23,442 bases of DNA from Leptolyngbya sp. SIO4C1 (GCA_010671975.1 JAAHIA010000004.1:1-23442), one strand, 5' to 3'; numbered from the stretch's first letter, positions 8,823 through 15,166 are shown. A program made the numbers and translations. Notes: generated from the letters alone by a model not told the origin.

Positions 8823-9206
8823 TTAACGGCCTAATGTTTCGAGGGGAGCTTCGAGGGGGGCCGAGCATTCTACCCGCTCGATTTTTAGCTCTCGGCCAGA
8901 GCGAATCTCTGCCATCGGGCGATCGCAGGTAGGGCAGGCATATTGCTGCCCCACGGTGGGGCGGTAGTCTTGCTGACAGGCAGCGCAGTAGGCCACCAGC
9001 GGCACCTCACGAATCACGAGCTGTGCGCCTGATAGAAAGGTATCGCGGGTTTGTACCTCAAAGGCAAACTGCAGGCTAGCCGGCTCAACGCAGGTAAATT
9101 CGCCCACGACCAGATGCACGGTCTCAATTTGGGGGGGCTGCGGCTGCGCCTCCCACCAGTCGCGCACCGTTACGATCAGCGCCTTGGTCATGTCGGTCTC
9201 ATGCAT
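8823..9206 (-). CDS. ghaA: HypA-like nickel metallochaperone for the guanidine hydrolase (GhaA)
   Basis: The product has 127 residues and starts MHETDMTKAL, keeping the Met1-His2-Glu3 amino-terminal nickel site of HypA. The zinc-binding loop has two CxxC pairs, Cys74/Cys77 and Cys91/Cys94 (CAAC and CPTC), as in HypA. The gene begins 3 nt after the guanidine hydrolase stop codon and ends 17 nt before the HypB-like start, so co-expression is certain if the operon is transcribed. The C-terminal ~20 residues beyond the second CxxC are slightly longer than in many HypA proteins. The family is certain. The partner is assigned from the neighbouring gene and from the described HypA2/GhaA of Synechocystis. 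Confidence 0.88.
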   Translation of the reverse strand: MHETDMTKALIVTVRDWWEAQPQPPQIETVHLVVGEFTCVEPASLQFAFEVQTRDTFLSGAQLVIREVPLVAYCAACQQDYRPTVGQQYACPTCDRPMAEIRSGRELKIERVECSAPLEAPLETLGR

Positions 9207-9209
9207 GGC

Positions 9210-10394
9210 CTACACCCAGTCGCTGCCAACATCCATATTCGCCTCGGCCTGAATGTAGGCCGGTCTCTCAGCGCGCGGCAGCTGACCAGAGAGCACCAGG
9301 TTTGCCATCGCGTCGCAGATGACGCGAGTGGCCATCAGCGCCGTCATATCGCTAACGTCGTAGGGCGGTGAGACCTCGACCACCTCCAGGCCGCAGACCG
9401 GCGCTTTTTGCACAATTTTGCCCAGCAGGTAGAGCGCCTCGCGCGGCAGCAGGCCACCCGGCTCGGGCCAGCCGGTACCGGGGACAAAGCCGGCGTCGAT
9501 GCAGTCAATATCAAAGCTGATATAGACGCAGTCGGTACCATCAAGGGCGCGCTCTAGGGCAAAGTCGACGGCCGCGTCGAGCCCCATCTCAGTAATGTCG
9601 GTGACGGTCAAAATATTAGTGGCCCGCTCGCGGCAGACCTTTACCCCCTGGCGCGGCACCTGCCAGCCGCCGATGCCCAGCTGCACCAGATTTTTAGCGG
9701 GCGCATTTTTCATATTGGTGGCATGAAACCAGGGACAGGTGTGCATCCGCTCGTCTAGGTCGGTCTCTTGCGTATCGACATGGCGATCGAAGTGGATGAT
9801 GCCAACTTTCTTATCGCCCAGATGGCGGCAGACGCCGCGCACGGTAGGAAAGCCAATCGAATGATCGCCGCCCAGAATGATGGGAAAAGTGCCAGAGCTA
9901 AAGACGTGGGCGACGCCCTTAGAAATTTGGTCGAACGACTTTTCGTTATTGGCCGGAATCGTAAAAATATCGCCGACGTCGCAGAGGGTAATCTGCTCGC
10001 GCAGGTCAATGCCTAGCTCAAAGTTATAGGGCGTGTAGAGCGCCGAAATGCGACGGATGCCTTGCGGACCAAAGCGGGTGCCGGGCCGGTAGGTGGTACC
10101 TGAGTCGTGCGGTACACCCAAGATGGCCACGTCGTATTCGCCGACTTTGCGCACATCTTCGAGGTAGGGCGCTTTCAGAAACGTATTAATGCCGGCATAG
10201 TGGGGCAGCTCACCGCGCGAAAAGGTGGGGATGGTGCGATCGCGAATACTCTCAGCTGCTTCTAAGCCATATTCCAGTCCACGCGATACTTCCTGCTGCC
10301 AGCCGGTCAGCGGCAGCTGCGCCTCGCGCTCTAGGGCACGATTGGCTTCGGAAGCTCCTTCGTTCGGGCTTTGAAACAGCGGCGAATCACTCAT
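9210..10394 (-). CDS. gdmH: Nickel-dependent guanidine hydrolase (ureohydrolase fold; usually annotated agmatinase)
   Basis: This is a 394-residue arginase/agmatinase-fold enzyme, longer than typical agmatinase (~300) because of an N-terminal extension of about 80 residues. All six dinuclear metal ligands are present: His178 (GGDHSIGFP), Asp203, His205 and Asp207 (HFDRHVDTQ), and Asp295 and Asp297 (SFDIDCID). Two positions depart from ordinary agmatinases as I know them: Arg204 where the motif usually reads DAH or DNH, and Trp309 in GTGWPEPGG. Both fit the Synechocystis Sll1077-type guanidine hydrolase, which splits guanidine into urea and ammonia with Ni2+. The genes for two nickel chaperones follow directly, and a guanidine-I riboswitch precedes it. 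No Shine-Dalgarno is obvious before ATG 10394. Guanidine rather than agmatine as substrate is inferred from residues, riboswitch and operon order, and is well supported. Confidence 0.92.
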   Translation of the reverse strand: MSDSPLFQSPNEGASEANRALEREAQLPLTGWQQEVSRGLEYGLEAAESIRDRTIPTFSRGELPHYAGINTFLKAPYLEDVRKVGEYDVAILGVPHDSGTTYRPGTRFGPQGIRRISALYTPYNFELGIDLREQITLCDVGDIFTIPANNEKSFDQISKGVAHVFSSGTFPIILGGDHSIGFPTVRGVCRHLGDKKVGIIHFDRHVDTQETDLDERMHTCPWFHATNMKNAPAKNLVQLGIGGWQVPRQGVKVCRERATNILTVTDITEMGLDAAVDFALERALDGTDCVYISFDIDCIDAGFVPGTGWPEPGGLLPREALYLLGKIVQKAPVCGLEVVEVSPPYDVSDMTALMATRVICDAMANLVLSGQLPRAERPAYIQAEANMDVGSDWV

Positions 10395-10457
10395 AAGCTT
10401 GTAGGGGTTACTTGGCTTTACGTAGTCACGATATCAGTCTTAAGCCCCGCTAACGCC

Positions 10458-10511
10458 AAAAACCCAGGAGACACCTGGCAGGCGCTACCTGCATGGCTCT
10501 CCCGGGTTTTT
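10458..10511 (-). terminator. Riboswitch-controlled intrinsic terminator
   Basis: On the minus strand, bases 10511-10498 (AAAAACCCGGGAGA) pair with 10471-10458 (TCTCCTGGGTTTTT): 14 pairs including one G-U. An inner stem of GCAGG with CCTGC extends the hairpin, and the right arm ends in five T. The left arm includes the last conserved strand (GGGAGA) of the aptamer, so terminator and ligand-bound aptamer cannot form together. This is a transcriptional ON switch by design; function is inferred from sequence. Confidence 0.85.
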
Positions 10512-10598
10512 ATCCCGCCGTGTACCAGATTGGCTGGCGGCTCCTCTCGGTCCAGACATTACGTGCCTAAGCGCAGCGCAATCGGAACCCTAGAAGCA
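10498..10598 (-). ncRNA. Guanidine-I (ykkC) riboswitch aptamer
   Basis: Read on the minus strand, the conserved ykkC elements occur in order: CTAGGGTTCCG (10593-10583), TCTGGACCGAGAG, then ACACGGCGGGATAAAAACCC ending in the conserved GGGAGA (10503-10498). These strings are diagnostic of the guanidine-I class, which binds free guanidinium. It lies 104 nt upstream of the guanidine hydrolase start and overlaps a terminator hairpin. Exact 5' and 3' limits are estimates from the conserved blocks. Confidence 0.95.
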
Positions 10599-10613
10599 AT
10601 CTTGATAAGTTTA

Positions 10614-10656
10614 GTTATAGCCAACTCAGCTGGGCTTAAACAGTAGCTACGGTTAC
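10614..10656 (-). promoter_or_regulatory. Predicted NtcA-activated promoter of the guanidine operon
   Basis: GTA-N8-TAC, the NtcA consensus, occurs at 10643-10656 and reads the same class of site on both strands. On the minus strand it is followed after 23 nt by TATAAC (10619-10614), a good -10 hexamer. This is the geometry of class II NtcA-activated promoters, where the box replaces the -35. Transcription would start near 10607, just before the riboswitch. The match is by sequence only, without binding data. The same box also lies 34 bp upstream of the divergent GNAT gene. Confidence 0.7.
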
Positions 10657-10690
10657 AAGTAGGCCCCAGCTCGGCGCGCTTGATACTGCT

Positions 10691-11215
10691 ATGTACTATC
10701 TGATTCGGTCTGCTAAACGTGATGAAATAGAGCTGCTACCCGATATTGAAGCGGCGGCGGCTGAATTATTTCAGCCCTACCTGCGCCAGCTAGAGCTGAC
10801 CCCAGATAAGCTGAATAAGATTGTCTCGCTGCCTTTTCTGCGGCGGGCGCAGGCGGCGCGGCGGCTCTGGGTGGCGATCGCCCAGGCCAACCCGGTTGGC
10901 TTTCTTGTGGCAAAGCCGCTGACAGAAAGCTTTTTCATCGTTGAAATTGATGTCTTGCCCCGCTACACCCGCTGCGGCATCGGCAGCGCCCTGATTCGTA
11001 CCGCCTGCGATCGCGCTCGGCTGCAGGGGTTTCGGTCGGTGACGCTGACGACCTTTCGCTACGTGCCGTGGAACGTACCGTTCTATCAGGCGCTAGGGTT
11101 TGAGGTAGTGCCGGCCGGGGCGCGCTCTCGGGAGATTCAGGCGATTGTGGCGCATGAGGATCGCTATGGGTTTAAGCGTGAGCATCGGGCGGTGATGCGG
11201 CGGTGGGTGGGGTAA
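10691..11215 (+). CDS. GNAT family N-acetyltransferase
   Basis: The product has 174 residues. The acetyl-CoA-binding motif A is readable as VLPRYTRCGIGSALIRTAC (about residues 88-106, R-x-x-G-x-G/A type loop), and motif B as VPWNVPFYQALGFEV with the usual Tyr near the C-terminus of the fold. The N-terminal part (EIELLPDIEAAAAELF) is typical of GNAT proteins that modify small amines or amino acids. It is divergent from the guanidine operon and shares the 296-bp intergenic region. It ends 9 nt before the queG start, which carries its own AAGGGGG ribosome-binding site, so the two are probably co-transcribed. The substrate is unknown. Proximity to a guanidine or amine metabolism operon may be chance. 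Confidence 0.85.
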   Translation: MYYLIRSAKRDEIELLPDIEAAAAELFQPYLRQLELTPDKLNKIVSLPFLRRAQAARRLWVAIAQANPVGFLVAKPLTESFFIVEIDVLPRYTRCGIGSALIRTACDRARLQGFRSVTLTTFRYVPWNVPFYQALGFEVVPAGARSREIQAIVAHEDRYGFKREHRAVMRRWVG

Positions 11216-11224
11216 GGGGGAGAG

Positions 11225-12511
11225 ATGGTTGAGGCTGAGGAGGTGAAGGCGAAGGCGTTGGAGATCGGGTTTCATCGGGTGGGGATTGCTGCGATCTCGG
11301 CTCAGCCGACTGGAGCGGAGCGGGCGACGCGGGGGGCGCTGCAGGCTTGGCTGGCGCAGGGGTTTCAGGCAGATATGGCTTGGATGGATAATCCGAAGCG
11401 GACGGACGTGCGGCGGCTGATGCCGGAAGCGCGCTCGGTGATCTGCGTGGCACTGAATTACTATACGCCGCACCGGCGGCCAGCGGGTGAACAGTATGGC
11501 AAAATCTCGCGCTACGGCTGGGGGCGTGACTATCACCGGGTGCTGCAGAAACGGCTGAAGCAGCTGGCGCTGTGGCTGCAGGCGGAGGGACAGGCTCAGG
11601 GCGAGCTGGTGCAGACGCGATACTATGCCGATACGGGGCCGATTCAAGATAAGTTTTGGGCGCAGCAGGCGGGGCTGGGCTGGGTGGCAAAAAATGGCAA
11701 TGTGATTACCCGCGACTATGGCTCTTGGGTGTTTTTAGGGGAGGTGCTGACCAACCTGGCGCTAGCGCCGGATGCGCCCCATACGGCGCACTGCGGTACC
11801 TGTACGCGCTGCCTGGAAGCTTGCCCCACCGAGGCCATTCGCGCGCCGGGCGTAGTCGATGCGAATCGCTGCATTGCCTATCACACGATCGAGAATCGAG
11901 CGGAGCGGCTGCCGACTGCGATCGCACAGAACCTACACGGCTGGGTAGCTGGCTGCGATATCTGTCAGGATGTCTGCCCTTGGAATCAGCGCTTTGCCCA
12001 AGAAACCGACGTTGAGGCGTTTCAGCCCTACCCGCAGAACGTCGCACCGCGACTAGACGCGCTAGCAACGCTAACCGAAGCAGAGTGGAATCAGTACATC
12101 GAGCTGCTTGCGGATATTATCGATGTCTCTAACTGGAAAGGCCAGTACGAGGACAAGATCGTTTGGCCTGACAGCGCGACCGAGGCCCAGCAGCAGCAGT
12201 ACCTCAAGCTGCAGCAGCAGCTCGAAGGGGCCTCGCCGGAGCTGTACGATCGGCTGCAGCCAGAGATTGAGCAGCTGCCCCAGCCTACTCACTTCTATAC
12301 GCTGCGCCTGACTAAAGACGGTCAGCAGCGTCGGATTGAAGTGTGGCCGCTCTGCTATCAGGTTTGCTGCACCAACTACAGCACCGATCGGTCCGATCGG
12401 CCACTAGAAGTCGATACGTCACTCTTTGATCCAGAAATCAATGACATCGACTGGATCAAGCTTGACGAAAAAGCTAAACAGCTGGTCGAACGGGCCTTCG
12501 CGCAGCTTTGA
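11225..12511 (+). CDS. queG: Epoxyqueuosine reductase QueG with atypical C-terminal third
   Basis: QueG reduces epoxyqueuosine to queuosine in the tRNA wobble position using cobalamin and two [4Fe-4S] clusters. Residues 1-285 fit the family: YYTPHRRPAGEQYGKISRYG, a GPIQDKFWAQQAGLGWVAKN core, and the ferredoxin-like cysteines C190-x2-C193-x2-C196-x3-C200-P and C244-x2-C247-x3-C251-P. A strong AAGGGGG ribosome-binding site lies 4-5 nt before ATG 11225. The protein is 428 residues, longer than most QueG. After LTEAEWNQ (about residue 288) the expected FxxSxxxR(x)nLxRN-like tail is not recognisable. Instead there are ~140 residues with a Gln-rich segment, a WPLCYQVCCTNY motif and FDPEINDIDWIKLDEKA, which I do not recognise as QueG. 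It could be a lineage-specific domain, a gene fusion, or a deletion joining two genes. Confidence 0.85.
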   Translation: MVEAEEVKAKALEIGFHRVGIAAISAQPTGAERATRGALQAWLAQGFQADMAWMDNPKRTDVRRLMPEARSVICVALNYYTPHRRPAGEQYGKISRYGWGRDYHRVLQKRLKQLALWLQAEGQAQGELVQTRYYADTGPIQDKFWAQQAGLGWVAKNGNVITRDYGSWVFLGEVLTNLALAPDAPHTAHCGTCTRCLEACPTEAIRAPGVVDANRCIAYHTIENRAERLPTAIAQNLHGWVAGCDICQDVCPWNQRFAQETDVEAFQPYPQNVAPRLDALATLTEAEWNQYIELLADIIDVSNWKGQYEDKIVWPDSATEAQQQQYLKLQQQLEGASPELYDRLQPEIEQLPQPTHFYTLRLTKDGQQRRIEVWPLCYQVCCTNYSTDRSDRPLEVDTSLFDPEINDIDWIKLDEKAKQLVERAFAQL

Positions 12512-12514
12512 GCG

Positions 12515-13354
12515 CTATTCTCGCTGTCCTTTCCCCGCCTGCCGTTTGCCTGCCATCACCAGCGGCAGCTTCGTGCCGCATCGTCGACAGTAAAGCGCGT
12601 CCGCCTCGTGATTCCTCAAGCCGCAGCTGGTGCAGGTAACCTTCTTCTTATCTTTGATCCGAGCAATGTTCTGCAGCAGCTCCCCTAGCTGACTGGGAAT
12701 CAGCGCAATGCCTGTCAAAATCATCATCACCGTCAGCGTCCGACCGGCTTCAGAAATCGGGGTGACATCGCCATAGCCCACGGTCGTCATGGTGACCACC
12801 GCAAAATAGACCGCATCTAGAAACGTCCGAAACGCTTCTGGGTCAGCCGGATGCTCGACCTGATAAATGGCGCCAGAGTAGATAAAAATAATCGCGAACA
12901 GCGTAAAGATGATGCGCGTGACGATGATGCCGTCTTGCCCGAGCCAAGGTTCTTCTTCTAAAAAGCGCGCCAGTTTAAGAATGCGAAACCAGCGAATCAG
13001 CCGCAGGTAGCGAATATCAAAAATGCCAGTCAGCAAGGGCACAATGGCCAGCAGGTCAACGATGGCATATAGGCTAAAGAAATAGCGAATCGGTGACTTC
13101 GCGGCCCACAGCCGAATAAAATATTCTGCACAAAATAGGCCAATAATTAGCCAGTCTAAAATCTGCAGCCCGGCGGCTAGCGGCGCCGGCAGCTCATAGG
13201 TCTGAGCGACAAAAATCCCAGTCGAGATCAGAATTAGCAGCGCGATCGCAACGTTAACGCCTAGCCCAATGCCCGTCTCTGCATCTTCTAACTCTCGCCG
13301 TACCCGCTCTCGCGGCGTCAGCGCCGCCTCTGTCACCTCAACCCCAGAATCCAA
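12515..13354 (-). CDS. Voltage-sensor-type potassium channel with C-terminal zinc ribbon
   Basis: The product has 279 residues with six hydrophobic segments. The fourth has a textbook S4 pattern, RYLRLIRWFRILKLAR, with a positive residue at every third position (around residues 115-130). The pore filter is TVGYGD (around residues 190-195), so K+ selectivity is expected. After the last helix and a short basic linker, the cytoplasmic tail carries CTSCG and CRRCG, a four-cysteine zinc ribbon (about residues 238-258). The start is uncertain: TTG at 13354 opens the frame within degenerate CCAAAAT-type repeats, and GTG at 13336 may be the true start. Neither has a clear ribosome-binding site. The gene converges with queG, with 3 bp between them. 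A zinc ribbon on a Kv-like channel could sense metal or mediate assembly; that is inference. Confidence 0.87.
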   Translation of the reverse strand: MDSGVEVTEAALTPRERVRRELEDAETGIGLGVNVAIALLILISTGIFVAQTYELPAPLAAGLQILDWLIIGLFCAEYFIRLWAAKSPIRYFFSLYAIVDLLAIVPLLTGIFDIRYLRLIRWFRILKLARFLEEEPWLGQDGIIVTRIIFTLFAIIFIYSGAIYQVEHPADPEAFRTFLDAVYFAVVTMTTVGYGDVTPISEAGRTLTVMMILTGIALIPSQLGELLQNIARIKDKKKVTCTSCGLRNHEADALYCRRCGTKLPLVMAGKRQAGKGQRE

Positions 13355-13392
13355 GATCCAAAATCCAAAACGAATGGTTTGTCCTGAGCATT

Positions 13393-13421
13393 TTACGGTC
13401 TTTAGCAGAGTGAGCTAAAAT
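13393..13421 (+). promoter_or_regulatory. Possible promoter of the cobalamin-controlled gene
   Basis: TAAAAT at 13416-13421 sits 17 bp downstream of TTACGG at 13393-13398. This would start transcription near 13428, just ahead of the riboswitch core. The -35 match is weak, so this is a suggestion from position rather than a firm call. Confidence 0.35.
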
Positions 13422-13432
13422 CACGAAGCACT

Positions 13433-13590
13433 TGTGAACAGTAGCCTGTCAGGGAAAGCCTGGTGAAATTCCAGCACTGTGCCGCAGCTGTGAGCCGATT
13501 TTAGATTGGCGATTTTAGGTTTTAGATGAGCCCCGGTTCTAAAATCCAAAATCCAAAATCCAAAATTTCGTAAGTCAGAATGCCTGCTAG
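13433..13590 (+). ncRNA. Cobalamin (B12) riboswitch aptamer
   Basis: The conserved core is visible in order: GGGAAAGCCTGGTGAAATTC, then CAGCACTGTGCCGCAGCTGT, then AAGTCAGAATGCCTGCT (the B12-box region, 13572-13588). It lies 47 nt upstream of the CbiX-type chelatase gene, a cobalamin biosynthesis gene that is a classic target. The peripheral region between core and B12 box is made of degenerate heptamer repeats forming a long hairpin (listed separately). Outer limits are estimates. Confidence 0.92.
13498..13566 (+). repeat. Inverted CCAAAAT-type heptamer repeats inside the riboswitch
   Basis: The right arm (13538-13566) is a run of CCAAAAT heptamers. The left arm (13498-13526) is its degenerate reverse complement. 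Twenty-three of 29 positions can pair, with an 11-nt loop. Related heptamers occur outside the riboswitch at about 13347-13370, so this is a mobile or slippage-prone simple repeat that has become the peripheral arm of the aptamer. Confidence 0.7.
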
Positions 13591-13600
13591 CTATTTTTTC

Positions 13601-13632
13601 ACTCTACTGCCTGCGTTGCACAGGCGCGGAGT
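13601..13632 (+). promoter_or_regulatory. Hairpin that can mask the cbiX ribosome-binding site
   Basis: GCCTG (13609-13613) pairs with CAGGC (13621-13625) around a 7-nt loop, and ACTC (13601-13604) can pair with GAGT (13629-13632). The second stem covers the Shine-Dalgarno GGAG (13628-13631), 6 nt before ATG 13638. It is a likely expression platform acting on translation, with B12 binding favouring the masked state. This is inferred from pairing only. Confidence 0.5.
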
Positions 13633-13637
13633 TTATC

Positions 13638-14660
13638 ATGTCAGCTATTCAACTATTCGATACTATTCCAGACCCCACTCAGGTGCCTAGCCTAGAGCTG
13701 CCAGCCTTGCCTATCCGGCGACCGCTGCTGATGGTAGGTCACGGCAGCCGCGATCCGCAAGGTCGGCAGACCCTGATTGATTTTGCGGCGGCCTATCAGG
13801 CTACCGATGGCTCACGACCCGTCATTCCCTGCTTTTTAGAACTCACAGAACCCAGCATTCAAGCTGGCGTTGATCGCTGCGTAGAGCAGGGCTATACCGA
13901 TCTATCGGTGCTGCCAGTGCTGCTTTTTGCAGCGCGCCACAATAAGTTTGACGTCACCAATGAGCTCGATCGGGCTCGGGCTCGACACCCGCAGGTGACT
14001 TTTCACTACGGCCGGCATTTTGGCATCACGCCTGAAATGATTGACCTCTGGCGGACCCGACTCGATCAGCTCGATTTGCCGCAGCATAATCCACAGCAGA
14101 TTAGCCGCGCTGAGACCGTGCTGCTGTTTGTGGGTCGCGGCGCTAGTGACCCAGATGCCAACGGCGACGTTTATAAAATTGCCCGCATTCTATGGGAGGG
14201 CAGCGGCTTTCAAACTCTGGAGCTGTGCTTTATTGGCATCACGCATCCGCGCCTAGAAGAGGGCTTTCGCCGGGCTCGCCTCTATCAGCCTCGACGGATT
14301 GTGGTGCTGCCCTATTTCATGTTTACTGGCGTTTTAGTCAAGAAGATTGCGGACATTGCCGCCGCGCAGCAGGCTGACTATCCCGATATTGAGATTACCT
14401 GCCTGCCGGAGATGGGGCTGCATCCGCAGCTGCTGAAAATTTTACGGCAGCGCGAAATCGAAACTCAGCTAGGTCAGGTGAAGATGAACTGCGAAATGTG
14501 CAAGTTTCGCCTAGCAGCGATCGCAGATGAGGCAGGGCACAGCCACGCTGCGATCGCGCATGATCACGGCCACGCCCACGGCCACGATCACGGCCCGGCT
14601 GCAGCCGATCCCTATGCCGCGCCCGAGGCGTATCACAAGCGGGCTTGGCAGGTGCCCTGA
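13638..14660 (+). CDS. cbiX: Sirohydrochlorin cobaltochelatase (CbiX type) with His-rich tail
   Basis: The product has 340 residues built of two tandem CbiX/SirB domains. The N-terminal half carries the chelatase histidines His35 (MVGHGSRDPQGRQ) and His101 (FAARHNKFDV). The C-terminal half has the matching FVGRGASDPDANGD, in which Arg replaces the first His, so only one half looks fully catalytic. The enzyme inserts cobalt (or iron) into sirohydrochlorin. The cobalamin riboswitch immediately upstream favours cobalt and the B12 pathway. After the second domain there is a CEMC cysteine pair and a tail rich in His (HDHGHAHGHDHG), suited to storing or delivering Co2+/Ni2+, or to holding an Fe-S or metal centre with the cysteines. 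GGAG lies 6 nt before ATG 13638. Confidence 0.9.
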   Translation: MSAIQLFDTIPDPTQVPSLELPALPIRRPLLMVGHGSRDPQGRQTLIDFAAAYQATDGSRPVIPCFLELTEPSIQAGVDRCVEQGYTDLSVLPVLLFAARHNKFDVTNELDRARARHPQVTFHYGRHFGITPEMIDLWRTRLDQLDLPQHNPQQISRAETVLLFVGRGASDPDANGDVYKIARILWEGSGFQTLELCFIGITHPRLEEGFRRARLYQPRRIVVLPYFMFTGVLVKKIADIAAAQQADYPDIEITCLPEMGLHPQLLKILRQREIETQLGQVKMNCEMCKFRLAAIADEAGHSHAAIAHDHGHAHGHDHGPAAADPYAAPEAYHKRAWQVP

Positions 14661-14729
14661 GCCCTGATTGTTTCAGCTGTGCTCAAGAAAAAGCCATAGG
14701 ATAGAAGAAGTCGCTTTAGCAGTAGCTCC

Positions 14730-14951
14730 ATGTCTGACTTAGCTTTCTCCGTGGGCGATCGCGTTCAAGTGGCAACGCTGCCTCCTTTTTTGAAAACCGC
14801 TGAAACTATGCCCATGCTGCGCCCACCTGACCTAGTCAGCGTCGGCGAAGAAGGCGTCGTGCTTGAGCAAAAGATGGGCGGCTATTGGAGCGTGCGCTTC
14901 GAACGCGGTGCGTTCTTGATCGATAGCCGCTATCTTGAAAGAGTTAGCTAG
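14730..14951 (+). CDS. sipA: SipA / DUF3148 small regulatory protein
   Basis: The product has 73 residues: FSVGDRVQVATLPPFLKTAE, then PMLRPPDLVSVGEEGVVLEQ and GGYWSVRFERGAFLIDSRYL. This is the full-length pattern of the cyanobacterial DUF3148 family, a small SH3-like beta barrel. In Synechococcus elongatus the member SipA binds the histidine kinase NblS (Hik33) and modulates stress and nutrient signalling. No kinase gene is nearby. The gene is 69 bp after cbiX and 68 bp before tRNA-Lys on the same strand. Family identity is confident; the kinase partnership is inferred from the family. Confidence 0.88.
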   Translation: MSDLAFSVGDRVQVATLPPFLKTAETMPMLRPPDLVSVGEEGVVLEQKMGGYWSVRFERGAFLIDSRYLERVS

Positions 14952-15019
14952 AAAGTACAGGTTTTGTGTGTTAGGATATATCACTGTGCTTAATGCTCTA
15001 AACAAGTAATAAGCAGCAT

Positions 15020-15091
15020 GGGTTGCTAGCTCAGCGGTAGAGCACTCGGCTTTTAACCGATTGGTCCTGGGTTCGAATCCCAGGCGACCCA
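15020..15091 (+). tRNA. tRNA-Lys (anticodon TTT)
   Basis: The acceptor arms GGGTTGC and GCGACCC pair with one G-U. The D-arm (GCTCAGCGGTAGAGC), the anticodon loop CTTTTAA with TTT, and the T-arm CTGGG-TTCGAAT-CCCAG are all present. It is 72 nt with the discriminator A and no encoded CCA. A run of six T follows directly and may help termination. The outermost anticodon-stem pair is C-T, a mismatch. Confidence 0.96.
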
Positions 15092-15136
15092 TTTTTTACT
15101 CGCCAAAGTTAATTGAGCTCTGGTAGGCCAATCCTC

Positions 15137-15166
15137 ATAACAGCATTTATTTGAACATGCTGTTAT
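15137..15166. repeat. Perfect 10-bp inverted repeat upstream of fba
   Basis: ATAACAGCAT (15137-15146) and ATGCTGTTAT (15157-15166) are perfect inverted arms around a 10-nt loop. No T run follows, so it is not a normal intrinsic terminator. It could be an operator or an RNA stem in the region between tRNA-Lys and the aldolase gene. Confidence 0.55.

Noticed and set aside
8805..8868. Upstream ATG start for the HypB-like protein
   Set aside because: It would overlap the HypA-like gene by 46 bp, and the extra 21 residues have no resemblance to the family. The start MHQTFDAAL at 8805 is typical.
8110..9206. Hydrogenase maturation genes hypA/hypB
   Set aside because: No hydrogenase structural or other hyp genes are in the window, and the pair sits inside the guanidine operon. 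Their role here is nickel delivery to the hydrolase.
9210..10394. Agmatinase (SpeB) as the product
   Set aside because: The fold is right, but the riboswitch, nickel chaperones, transporter, N-terminal extension and the Arg/Trp variants fit guanidine hydrolase better.
10371..10646. Plus-strand 91-residue open frame
   Set aside because: It lies across the riboswitch, terminator and gdmH start, with no family resemblance.
11093..11690. Long minus-strand frames rich in Pro, Ser, Arg and Ala opposite GNAT and queG
   Set aside because: Composition is that of shadow frames, and the plus strand carries recognisable protein families.
15137..15166. Intrinsic terminator for tRNA-Lys
   Set aside because: The stem is perfect but not GC-rich and has no T run after it. 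A T run directly after the tRNA is a likelier stop signal.
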